DNA of 62,000 bases from contig NW_019091379.1 in the NCBI RefSeq assembly GCF_001949145.1, forward strand, positions 829,425-891,424, given 5' to 3'. Of this stretch, positions 44,465 through 55,955 are shown in pieces; the first letter of the stretch is position 1; every line of letters starts with the position of its first letter. The translations under genes were made by a program, and so were the position numbers. This DNA is from Acanthaster planci (taxonomy: Eukaryota; Echinodermata; Asteroidea; Valvatida; Acanthasteridae). The notes beneath the pieces are model-generated. The model did not search any database, was not told the DNA's origin, and saw only the letters and a list, made by a program, of their open reading frames with translations.

Positions 44465-47400
44465 AGACGTCACAATTACCTTCATTCCTGGTCTTTCTTT
44501 AGGTAAACAATCTAGTCTTTCCTGTAAAAGAGTGTACGTACAAGTTACGATGACTTTATCATTAATTTTTCACCTCTTTTGAGACATCTCCTCAACACAA
44601 AATCTTAGATTTGTATCCCATATGTGTATCAAGAACCCGTAGGGGAAAAAATTCTTGTGTCATTGACCAACTACTCAATTTTATCCAAAAATATATACAT
44701 TTAATGAGTCTGTCAAGTTTTCTTGTTGGAGAGAAATTTTGGTCCGCTTCATTCTCAGCATAATTGCTGCAGACTTTGAGAATTGGCAGTCACAAACTGT
44801 TTCGGTCATTTAGATTAATCCACATGACAATGACCTTTGAGAAAAAAATACCTTCATCTTCAGTTTCGCCATTTGATTTAATTTTGTACATTCAGAAGAA
44901 ATACGTGGCATTGTTAAAGGGAATTTGTTTAAAATTATTTTGTAGCTCTACTAGTTTTTTTTTACTTCAAAAAATTGTGTTTTGAACTCATGCAAGAACT
45001 AACAACAGGAATTCCCGTTTGTTGCTACAGCTATCATTTATTATAATGATCGTTATCCAACTCAACCTTTATCCCAAATCGATTTGATCAAACTTTGCGC
45101 CATACATTTCTTCAAGCAAACTACGTCTGGGTAATTTCAATCAGAAACGCTAAAAGTAGATATAAGACATGGAAATCTAACCGATGTACATATACAAGGC
45201 GATAGTGGTATCTAATTATTTTAAATAATGGAATGCTCTTTCTAAATGACATTTGTTGTAGTTGATTAGGGTTATCGATGCAATAAATTATGAATTGTAC
45301 ATATATAACTATATGCATTTGTGTGATGTGCTATCCCGGTGTCCAATGACTAATCGGAGTGATTTAAATCGGTTTTCAAACATGTGTTAGGTGTAACCAT
45401 TATTTTAAAATCATTTTCCCCCGTTTTGTTTTAAAAAAAAGAACCCTTTTTCCAAAAATCTTTTATTTTTATCCACTTGTTCGGGATACGATGGAGTTGG
45501 GGATAAGTCTTTCAATTTTTCTAAAACAACAAAATTGGAGCAATATAGTGGTATCGCTGACTCAACCGATCACATTCATATACGCAGGAAATCAAAGTCC
45601 CTATGAGGTAGGGATACGGATGAAAAGCCCGTTTATATAATGTTTGATAATACCGTCTATCTTACTGAAAAGCTTACATGCCATGCAGAATGAAATCCGT
45701 CCCTCAGCATAATACGGACTTCATGCTCCGCACAATGATGGGACAGGGATTGGACGGCCATCCTTGAAGGCAAAGAAGACGCCGGATTGTAAAGGAGTCA
45801 TAATTTCATTAGGACACCGGTAATCAGAATCTCAGGCAATCCATTTAGGAGTCTCAATAGGAGATTAATTATAGGCCAATTAAAAATGTCCAATCTCTGC
45901 CCTTTTTCACGGCGTTGAATCGTGGAGGATTCTGCCCATTCATCATCTCTTCCTTTGGCATTTCGTTGCTCTCGCAAGCAGCTCTACGTCGCATAGATCC
46001 GTCGCAAACTACTGACTGCGATTTCTGCATGACTCACCGAGGTCTGGTGATGGATATCAGCACCTTCTAAAAGTGACAAAACATACGTGTAATGGCCACA
46101 ACTATATGGTCATAGATTTTCATCACTGATGAAATGCAATAGTCAACCAGAAGGGGGGGGGGTTGCGGAGAAAAAAAAGCTGCGAGTGGGTGATTTGCGT
46201 TCCCAACATCTCGTCCATGTCGCGCCGTCCCTCTCCTTATAATCAATGCACTGTACGGGTAAACAATTTGGCTTGGGATGTGCAAAATATGCGCGCTGGG
46301 GAAAAAAAGCACGGGACGGGAGTCGAACGGACCGGGCTTGCACCTGTTCCGGAAGCCAGGCACTGATGAGAAATCTCCCCTCTGCTGCAAGCGCTGGCAC
46401 GGCAACGAGCCTTAATTCCAACCCATCATGAAAGAATAATTGCCGGCGGCTAAGAGAATGGATATTTGGCTTCGATAAATCCTGACTCTTGAAGAAGAAA
46501 ACGCGGATCTGGTGCAAGAGAACCGTAGGCCATCGGACTCTCTCTCGTTTTTTTTCCCTCTCTTTGAAGTGGGTTATTCTTCAATCACGTTGCTGTACCA
46601 GTGCAATGTTCTGCTGCGTGCAAACTCCTTAAACCCGACTAATATTACCAAGGCTCGGTCTGAACACGCTAAAGGGGAAACCTTCCATCGAAGTCTAATG
46701 CATTTTACCAAACAAAATGCGTAAACCCAAATCAACTGGATTTATTTTCTACCTACTCACGTTGAGGGACGACGTTTTTCTTCATATCGCCGTCGATTCG
46801 CGTAATTTGTTACAAATTTACCAAGCATTAATCTTATGACTTATGCATGTCACACACTACAGCCTGAGTAAAATAAACCGTCTTGAAATATAGATTTTTG
46901 GGGCTTTAACGTATAAAGCATTTTTCTTTCAAATTCACATTTCGTCATATATAGTCGATAGGAATCGATTTTATGCACTTTCAGTGTCGATTTTGTCTTT
47001 TGTCACGTAATTTCATGTGTAGGTCAAATGAATTCAAACCTTGAACACAGCGAGGGATCCTTCGATTTCGTCTCGTCTACGCCGAATCGTCTCATTCAGA
47101 AAATAAATTTGTCTATTGCCATACAATTGGATGACAGTGTCGCGCTTGTTCAGTTTCGTCCAACTTTAGTGCGACATGCGGAGAAGGTTACATGTAACTA
47201 TTTCTTTTCTTTCCTTGTAATCGGTAAATATCTTGGTTGTTTCCTTCGAATTAATTTTCTCCCAATCATACAAAAGCCATTCAAGGCCCCCAAAAAGTTA
47301 CAAGGAGGAAAATTTAACTTTAATACTTTTCCTTCTTGTTCACTCTTTTTAGTTATTTCGAACCCAAGTGAATTTTATGTCGGGGGGGGGTCTTGTTCAT

Positions 47401-48000
47401 GATTTCGCTGTTGTTAATAATCTGCTGCGCTGAATTGAAAGTGACTGCTGCAAGACAAATTTGATCTCTGAAGGCCGCAGTCACCAACGACACCTTGGAA
47501 GAATTTTATTTGCAATGGCAAAATTTCTCGACCGATTAAATAAATTGGTTTCTCCAGTGTAGCACATGAATTTCGTCTTGGACGAATCTGAAAACTGAAA
47601 CTGTTGCATTGGAATGAAAAATGTTTTGAAATAGCTGGAAAAACCTACAGTTTTTAAATACGTCACACCTCCGCGGGTAAACGTGCATTTTCCAAAGCCC
47701 CTTTATGAACTTTCCTAGCTGTCGTCATCTAAGGAATGTAAGGCAACTGCAAAAGACGCTTCCCTCAGATGATTTCGACTTATTAAAATTATTAATTAAG
47801 TTATAGACTTGCTATCCAGAGAAACAAAGACTGAAAATAAGGGCCCGAATTTTAAACATATCATTTGTAAAAAAAAAGTCAGACAGGCCTTGAGTCGGAT
47901 GAAAACATGTCTTTCGCATAGCGTTTTTTGTTTCCAATAGGATGTCAGCCTGCTTGTTTCATTACAACACACACATATAGTCCATTAATTCAAGCCCATT
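44465..48000. other. Downstream of homeobox gene: AT-rich DNA and a candidate regulatory island
   Basis: No gene recognised. After AT-rich DNA (44500-45790), the stretch 45790-46020 is repeat-poor and dense in homeodomain cores, including GATTAATTATAGG and CCAATTAAAA between 45863 and 45885. 46140-46480 is also GC-rich. Frames here (for example 46143-46517 minus and 47028-47402 plus) show no domain and overlap one another or low-complexity sequence. Confidence 0.4.
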
Positions 48001-48490
48001 GAATCGGCATTGTTCGGGGCCCAATAACATGCATATCAACATCTCTGAGGTTTCTGAAACACAAATGAAATTATTGTCTCTGTCCCTAATCTTTCAATTT
48101 CTTTTCAATTTTCTGTGGGTTAACCAATTACGCTTTGGTTCCACAAAACGAAATCACCTCCCGAAAAGTGATTTTTCCGAAGTCTGCATGCAGTCATTTT
48201 TTTCAAATGGCAACCCTCAACTTTCTCGGACATGTTTTACCCGTATCTTTTGCCATTCTTCGCTCAGATAAAAGCTCAAAGACCCAGAGAGTTGATTCTT
48301 GCAAAGATTTACACAATCTCGCCATTTTGGGGGTCAGACAATCTCTTTTTTCAAAGATACTATGGGGGCACTTTTAATGCTCATGAGCCGGCCAGAAATT
48401 CTCGCTTGAATTAGTAGACTGCACCGTAACGGAATGCAATACAGGTGTACAAGCAAATATCGCAAAACGATGTAGTTGTTAGTAACCTGT
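48000..48490 (+). repeat. Dispersed repeat family A, second copy
   Basis: Direct-orientation relative of 33481-34150. It begins with GGCATTGTTCGGGGCCCAATA (compare AGCATTGTTCAGGGTTCAAT at 33482) and ends with GTAACGGAATGCAATACAGG. Internal blocks are shared in the same order; the left G-run segment of the 33-kb copy is missing. Confidence 0.7.
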
Positions 48491-50000
48491 TGTTCTTCAT
48501 CATGCCAAAAGTGCATGAAGGCTCTACACGCCGAGTCTTTACATGGTAAACTTCTTTGATTCTCAAATGCAATTATTTTGTGGTGAAACACAGATTATGG
48601 ATAGGCCTACACCCCTCTCCCAAATCATTGAGTTCAGATGAGGTTACCCTGGTGAACAGGTTTTTCTCATTGTAGGTCGTGTGAAGGTCAAAGTAAGGAG
48701 TTTTTATATTTTGGGTACAAACAAGCAGACAATTAAGGTCGATAAGACATAGTCTATGCTGTTAAGATGTTCCGCTAACCACAGACTCGAACGGAATCGC
48801 ACGTAGTCATACATCGTTTATTACACACATGCAAACTGATCATTTCTGGCTAAGCATTAGTTCGTCTGAAATGCAGCCATCTAGTATCTCGCGAAATTGA
48901 GGTCACTGTCCACTGACTTAGGAGGCATGCCACTTCATTCTGTCGCCTTCCCAAACAATAAAAACTTACAGATAAAAAAAAAACCAACAAAAACACCCCC
49001 GCACAAAAATCCACATATGAGCTACAGACTCAGTTTATAAACAAGCTGCATCTTGCAATGACATACCTCAGATCTATTTTTACCAACCAGTAATAAACTT
49101 TCAAAGACGACAGTGGTATGAACAGTGGTATAATACGCAGAACTTTCACAGATTTCCGAAACACCATATTCAAAGCTTTATTACCGTTGGTGACTGATAA
49201 CTTTTCACCTGTCACCTCATGAAATTATTCTTTACCATTGTGTTTATAAACATTAATTATTTGTATACTATCTCACAGCAGGGGTAGGGACAGACACCCC
49301 AATGAATTCAGTTGTCACCTACCCGATCATGTAAAGACATGCACGTGACGCTCATTAATGTGAAGTTTCAGTTCAATATGACATAGGCCTACATATGGAG
49401 TTTGATGTTATGGCCTCATTGACCCACGTGCAGTTAGAAATGTCAAAATAACCACATGCTGTTGCCGAAAATATCCTTAAGACTCAACGCGCAAAACAAA
49501 TGCACTGAGATGATATTATTAGAGAAAATGTCGAGAGTGGATGGATTCTTTCAGGATGAAGGAGATTACGCCCTCAACCATTTAGGGGGGACCGAAAGCA
49601 AATGAACTGCAGCTTGTTCAAGTTCATTTCAAAATTCAAAATTGAAAGGGGGGGGGTAAGTGCCCCATACATCAACGAAAAGATTTCCTAAGGGCCGGAG
49701 AGCATCCCAGATTACAAATTTCTCGAGGCATGTCTCCGGATCGTTTACAGCAGCAGGACACCTTAACTCCAGTGATTTAATCCCGCCAAGCCGAAATGCC
49801 AATATGAGGGGATTTGTCACCCTAAATTTGCCCTGTTTACTTGCTAAAGCCGAGTTCCCTTTACCGTTCGCTGGATGGGTGGCAAAATGCAGCTTCGCCC
49901 GGATATTCTGATGACCGCCCCCTCGTGACTGGACCGGTGGAGTTGAAGCTATAGAGGGCGGTATTTCACGGGTAGTCCTAGAGCTTTGTACAAAAAATAA
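48491..50000. other. Intergenic, no gene recognised
   Basis: AT-rich sequence with G and A homopolymers; no supported gene, RNA or repeat boundaries. Confidence 0.4.
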
Positions 50001-50433
50001 GGGTGCACTCCTGTAAGTAAATTCTCATAGACACCAGTAATTAATCCCTATACTCCAAAATTATTTAAAATTACTCAGAACACTCACAGGTGTCCAGGCT
50101 GAACAGAGAAACGATGTTCGACATATCCTCTTTCATTTTCCTTTCGAATTTTAGTGGGTTGACCCAGGAATTTTTGAGAAATTCTCACATTTAGCAGACC
50201 ACCCCTAAAATGAAGGAATTTCCGTCCCTGGAAAAGTGGCCATGGTGAGAATGCATCCCTTTTCAAAACGGCTAAATAGTGCCACTTTCGGACCCGGTTG
50301 TATCCAAATTACATAGAATTAGAAGCGCTAAGCCCAGGCAAGAGGTTCAGTGCCATATTTCTTTAATTCCCCAATTCCATGGCGCCCATATTTAGAAATA
50401 ATTATTTGTGGCCTATTTACAGAGGTGCACCCA
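50001..50433 (-). repeat. Dispersed repeat family B, copy 1 (inverted)
   Basis: The reverse complement aligns with 53070-53530 over nearly its whole length (shared blocks GGGTCCGAAAGTGGCACTAT, TTTTAGGGGTGGTCTGCT and GAGAATTTCTCAAAAA). Both ends carry GGGTGCA/GTGCACCC words. Confidence 0.8.
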
Positions 50434-50459
50434 CAGAGGCTAGTGTCAACCTCAGACTT

Positions 50460-50559
50460 TAGAACCAAAATGGCAGTTCATCATGCTTGAAGTACAGCAT
50501 GCAGCAGTGTCAGGTAATTTCTCAGGTGCACTTACGCATCATCCACCATTTTGGTTCTA
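50460..50559. repeat. Hairpin with perfect 14-bp arms
   Basis: TAGAACCAAAATGG (50460-50473) and its exact reverse complement CCATTTTGGTTCTA (50546-50559), 72 bases apart. Similarity continues outward on both sides (AGAGGCTAGTGTCAACCTC against GAGAGGCTCACGTC) and inward (TTCATCATGC against GCATCATCC). It sits between the inverted copy 1 and direct copy 2 of repeat family B, forming the centre of a larger palindrome. Confidence 0.85.
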
Positions 50560-50615
50560 ACAATTGAGAGGCTCACGTCGAAAATCTCTCTACAAACAGC
50601 TCTGGGTAGTCCTAA

Positions 50616-50850
50616 AGGGTGCACCCCCGTAGATAGACCAGAAATATGTCTGCCGAGCTCATTAATAAAACTTATACACTCAAAATATTTCATATTAGAG
50701 AGTCCTAAGAGCCATGGAAATGGAGAATTGAAGAATGGTGGCACTGAACCTCTGGCCAGGACTTGGGCCTTCCAGTTCTGAGCAACTTGGATGTAATCGG
50801 GTCCAAAAGTGGCACTATTTAGCCATTTTGCGGAGAGTGCACCCAGAGTT
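50616..50850 (+). repeat. Dispersed repeat family B, copy 2
   Basis: Aligns with the first half of copy 3 (53070-53290): GAAATATGTCTGCCGAGCTC, CCTAAGAGCCATGGAA, CAATTTCTGAGCAA-like blocks and GGGTCCAAAAGTGGCACTAT. It ends with GAGTGCACCCA. A minus-strand 175-codon frame (50532-51059) runs through it, but copy 3 has a stop in that frame. Confidence 0.8.
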
Positions 50851-52232
50851 GGGTAGTCCCAGAACCGTTGCAACGCAGGTGTTGGCATACAAAGGAGAAA
50901 CGATGAAGACGTGGAGATTCTTTTATTTTTGCGAGGACGTTGGCGTCTGATCCCATTCGAATCAAACAATCTCAACCTTATGAGTCGTTTCTCCGACTTC
51001 ATGGCGTCCCTCCCTCCATTAATGTCCGTTGCACAAGAGATTGAAAAGTTTTTATACACAGTATGTATTATGCTTTTGAGCCGTGAGACGATTCAATCCC
51101 TTGCCCAGCGTTGGCAAGCTACGGATATCTGCATGTGTTGTACATAAAAACTTTACTCCCGGCTCAAACCGTCAATTGTCAGTTTTAGCTGGGTGCACAA
51201 CAACATGTTTTTCATTCACAATGCACAGAAAGTACTTGCACATTACAACACACGTCAAGTGGCTTAAAGTTACGTACCCAGTGCTGATGTTTTCGTGCAG
51301 TTTAGATAACTTAGTGAAACTACTAAATTTTCTTGAACTGGGAACACGTTTTTCAGCTTGATTTTTGTAAAATGTTTCCTTGACTGTTCCTCTTCCTTTT
51401 AAGACAGATCCACAGAATGTCTTCCCTTCCTGCATTGTGGGGACACTTCTTATTCACAAGTCCACGCTAGGTATGTAAAGTTAGCCTATGCACTCGGTCG
51501 GCACCACCAGTGGATCGTAGGCCACACGCACTGTCTTCATTTCCTCTCAAATCCCAATGGACGTATGTAAGTTATCTGTGGAAATATGATAAATTCATAT
51601 AAACAAATGCTTTCGATATGACTGCACGGAGCTAGGAACTTTCACAAAACCAACAAGCCTGTTTGTTAAGCGGCTAGTTTGGGAACCACATTTCACTTTC
51701 TCTTTCGATGAATGCATGTTTACAACCTTGGAATTACATGCTCACTCACTGAAATCCCCCGGTCACCAAAGGAGATTATTTTGCTTGGAAAGTACATGCA
51801 TTGGGAATATCATCCTTGAAGTATTAATAGGTAATTTTGTGCTCAATTCATCGGTACTGTAAATTTGTAGATCGTTAGAGTTATTTGTACAATTTATCTT
51901 TAAAACAGAGGAAAAGTTGAAACTGAGGTTAAAGTGAAAGTAAATTGGCTAAATGCATTTTTTTAAAAGCAAATATAAGACAAATAATCAAACTTATACG
52001 TTATTTAATTAAAGAGAGTTTCTCATTGTGCTTGTCGTGGGAATAATTCAATTCCAAAATTAAACTGTAATTTCCGTGTCAAGTCATTTGGTGTTCATTT
52101 AAAGAATGTACTGTTTACTTTAGTTTACTCTACATTCTTCAGAATAATCAACACCTGCCGAAAAGGATGACGTTACAAAAGTTTTTTTTACACATAATGA
52201 ACAACCATTTTGTTTCCCAATACCTGACGCTA

Positions 52233-52250
52233 CTCTCTCTCTCTCTCTCT
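52233..52250. repeat. CT dinucleotide microsatellite
   Basis: Nine CT units, followed 30 bases later by a short TATAGAGAGAG stretch. Confidence 0.95.
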
Positions 52251-52340
52251 AGCCAGCTGTGGGTAGTCGAAGAGCCGGGTATATAGAGAGAGTTGCGACA
52301 TATATGTAGGCCTTCATGTCAAAATTGTTGGACACAGACT

Positions 52341-52419
52341 GGCAGGTGTATGCGCGGCAGTGCAAACAAACAGTTGGTATACAATGGCCGCTGCTCTACT
52401 GTACACAAAATGAACAGCC
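52341..52419 (-). repeat. Inverted relative of 16684-16765
   Basis: The reverse complement (GGCTGTTCATTTTGTGTACA...CACCTGCC) matches the end of the repeat in the last TXNL1 intron, including CAGTAGAGC and AACTGTTTGT. Confidence 0.65.
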
Positions 52420-53069
52420 ATGTTGTTTCCAATTTCTGAAGTCTGGCGATATTGTATTTATCATAGACCACTTTCATTTCGCCTACAACTTGTATGGGCA
52501 GCCAAAATGTGTAGAAGTATCACCTTTTAGTTGGCTTTTGATTTGACCCCAAACTCGTTCAAAATGGAAAATTGTCCCATTAATTTTAAAGAGGGTTGTA
52601 TTTTCATTTAGTATTTAGTATTGCGTGTATTATTATCTGGTTTTCTGATAGCTGCGCCGGATTTTTAACATGATGAATTATTGTTTTACGTTTGTACCCA
52701 CGGCCAACCATAGTTTTAGCAGCCACTTGTCGGAAAAACACGACTGTGACTTCGAAACAGCAGACCCTATACGGCTCTTCGTAGTCCCAATAGATAGCCC
52801 TTGTTTATCAGCCAAAACCACAAGCAAAAGAAAAATTTAAAGGGATTAGGACCACTTTTCTCGAGAGTGTGGTGCTAATCATTTCATAAATCCATGGACA
52901 CCACCTCAAAATTACACCACCTGAAATGGAATTACATCACAGCAGAGAGTTAGGTGTCAGTACTGTTGTTAAAACCCAGTATGATATTTTGGGCATTTAG
53001 TTGGTCAGTTGATACAAGTCCTTTGGCCTACCTTGTGCTGTGAAATTCGCTTTCCTATGGGTGCATCCT

Positions 53070-53530
53070 TGCAAAAAGGCCGGAAATATGTCCGCCGAGC
53101 TCATTAATAAAAGTTGTACACTCAAAATATTCTATATTAGAGGGTCCTGAGAGCCATGGAACAGAGGAATTGAAGAAATATGAGACTGGACCTGTGGGCC
53201 GGACTCAGGGCTTCCAATTCTGAGCAATTCGGATGCAATCGGGTCCGAAAGTGGCACTATTTGAGCCATTTTGCAGAGGGGTGCATTTTCAAAATGGCTA
53301 CTTTCTGGGCAGTGAAATTTCCTTCGTTTTAGGGGTGGTCTGCTTTGGGTGAGAATTTCTCAAAAAGTCATTGGTCAACCCACTAAAAAAGGAAAGGAAA
53401 ATGAAAGAGGACATGTGGAACATCATTTTTCGGTGCAGCCTGAAAACCTGTGAGTATTTTAAAAATATTTTTGAAGTATGGGGATTTATAACTGCTGTCT
53501 ATGGGAATTTATTTGTAGTGGTGCAGCCCT
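53070..53530 (+). repeat. Dispersed repeat family B, copy 3 (longest)
   Basis: Contains the full set of blocks shared with copies 1 and 2, in order. The left edge follows GGGTGCATCC (53060), the right edge precedes GGTGCAGCCC. No coding capacity: the frame open in copy 2 is interrupted here. Confidence 0.8.
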
Positions 53531-53559
53531 ATACCAAAATTGATTATAGCGAGGGCAGG

Positions 53560-53592
53560 GCGCCCTCTCATGGTACATTTCAAAGAGGGCGC
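53560..53592. repeat. Hairpin of two AGAGGGCGC words
   Basis: GCGCCCTCT (53560-53568) and AGAGGGCGC (53584-53592) form a perfect 9-bp inverted repeat with a 15-base loop. Confidence 0.8.
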
Positions 53593-55682
53593 GGACAGGG
53601 AATTCAAAGATTAAAGGTGGTGTACACCATTGGTTTTTGTCGTAATTTCAGAAGATTGGCTGATTACGGTGTATAATATTCACTGCAACTTTCATTCCAC
53701 TCACTAGTTTCATGTTTGAGTCAACTGCTTTGTGAAAAATCGAGAAAAACAGCGGCATTTACACCGCTTCAATCGAAGGTCATGTATTTATATTGCGTAA
53801 AATCTGTGGATTATAGGGCGTTCGTAGTACAAGCGAACAATGTCCGCGGGGTCAGGGTGGGAAACAGGCATGACAGGTTCTCATTCCTTTAAAAAAGGAG
53901 CACTTTTCAACGGCTAGGAGTAATCAGTGAATTTACCTTGGAGTAATGGGACTCCTCAGTAATGTAGGATTGCGGATTCATGAGAAAACTTCATCCAGGA
54001 ACACAGCAGTCGACTCTTGTCCGTGACATCGAAACAAGTGGGCCTATATAATAATGTACGTGCGCGCTCGATCGTGCTTATAAGTTATAACGGCACCCTC
54101 GTGTCAGTTCACACGTCGATGAAAGTCTAAAACTCCATTCATAGTTGAGTCATTAATAATTATAAGTAAAACAGAATAATGTCTTAAAACAAGGGAGGAT
54201 TAACATGTGGAAATCGTATTTTTTGTTGACGAAAATCGTCATGCTCTGAAACAGCCGCCGTTTGGATCCTACCATTATTATCTAGAGGTGATTTTGAATT
54301 CCCAAGTTTTCCCGTTAAAAAAACCTTTCCTTAAATGAATTCAACTTCAAACTGATCCAATTTATTTTCTACTTTACGCCTAACACTCAGGTTTCTATAA
54401 TTTCAGTTCAAAGTGTTTTTGGTAAAAGAAAATGCCAGTATATTTTTAGCTGCTTTTAGGTTTATCCGTTCATTAATGGAGACTCCCACAACATCCAGCA
54501 AACAATACACAATTATAAGAAAATTGGTGCCTGTTAGAGGATGTGATGTGCGAACTGAAATTAACTCTATTGCAATAGTCGGCCGACCATCGTAATAAAA
54601 GAGAACAAAGTTTTTGTTTTTCTCGAAAACTACAGCATTCTGGGTGGAAATATTTTACAGACTGATTGAGACTGCTGTGTACTTTTCTTCAAGTAAGATA
54701 TTTCAGGATTATACGATAGTCCAACTGTCGGGATTTTACCAATGGTGCACACCACCTTTAAGCGTGCAGGCATGCAAACTAGGCCCCAAAACTGCCTGCG
54801 TTAATGAAATCGCGATTTGCATGCACTCAGTTCTCTCGTCTTGAAGAATATGTGGCATCTGTACATAAAATGAATGGTAAATAAAATCGGTGAACAGTAA
54901 AATATTCTCCACACAAACCTATAACTTTCAACTGACTCGTTATAACAATGATGAATATGTCACATCAACGATGTAAATTTACCAACTTTTAGATAAATGT
55001 TGTTATACGTTGTCCTAATAACCAACATAAAGGGTACTTGTGTGTCATGGCGCGTTTCGTTTTATACAACCAAACAGGTTCCAAGATATGAACAAACAAT
55101 AGAAACACTAGTCGGGGTGTGGTTACGATCACCTTACATCAACATTTGAAAGAATATAATACCTGTGACAACTTGGTCACATTTAAAGCTGGTATGCATT
55201 TTCTGGTAATTAAATCCCGGCTCTTTCATTCACAGTGTGCGAAATTTGAAGGCTTGCAATACGCACAGCGATGGTTTGCTATGGATACAGATCCAACTCC
55301 TACAAAATTATGTGCAGTCTTGTCACACGTTGTGCACAAATACACGCAATGGAAGTCAACGAAAAGCTCGAATTATTCGTTGCGCGTAACATTCGTCGCA
55401 AGGTAAGTTCCGTCGTTATTCTGAGAACTCAAGCGGATCGAAGACTTTTCGAGAGAAACATGCTTTACATGCTTACCTGATATGCTGGGAAACAAATTGG
55501 CTTGAGGAACAAGTTTCGTTGAGTTTCAATTTGTGCGCCATTTTGACCACCAACACCTGCCTATTGTTTTTTCAGTGATCATTAACATTCACACACCGTG
55601 CTGAAGATGTTGGAGCCCATTATGCGCAATCTCTCACACACAAAGCAACAGAATGATCTTACAAGAGAAGAAAAACTCTGAG
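53593..55682. other. Intergenic, no gene recognised
   Basis: AT-rich sequence with short frames only; two overlapping plus-strand frames near 55119-55480 show no domain. Confidence 0.4.
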
Positions 55683-55955
55683 AAACAGAGACAAAACCAC
55701 TCTCAGAAAGAGTGATTCCCTCATAAAAACCACTCCAAAAGTGTGAAACTATACTCTAGAAAGAGTGAAACCACTTCAAAAGGGAGAAATTTCCATTGTT
55801 CCTCTTCTCAAATACTTTTCACTCATTTTAGAGTGGTTTTCCAATCTGTTTAGAGTAATTTTTGTTCTTTTGCTCTTTTAAAGTGGTTTTTCATTCTTTT
55901 GGAGTGGTTTTCACTATTTTTAGAGGGGTTTTCACTCTTTTGGAGTGGTTTTTTA
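55683..55955. repeat. Fold-back repeat of ACCACTCCAAAAGTG words
   Basis: The left arm (55683-55790) carries AAACCACTC, AAGAGTGA and ACCACTCCAAAAGTG units; the right arm (55815-55955) carries their reverse complements (TTTGGAGTGGTTTTCACT and variants) at least four times. The result is a long imperfect hairpin made of roughly 20-bp subrepeats. Confidence 0.8.

Noticed and set aside
50532-51059. 175-codon minus-strand frame
   Set aside because: It runs through repeat family B copy 2; the related copy 3 has a stop in the same frame, so the frame is not maintained.
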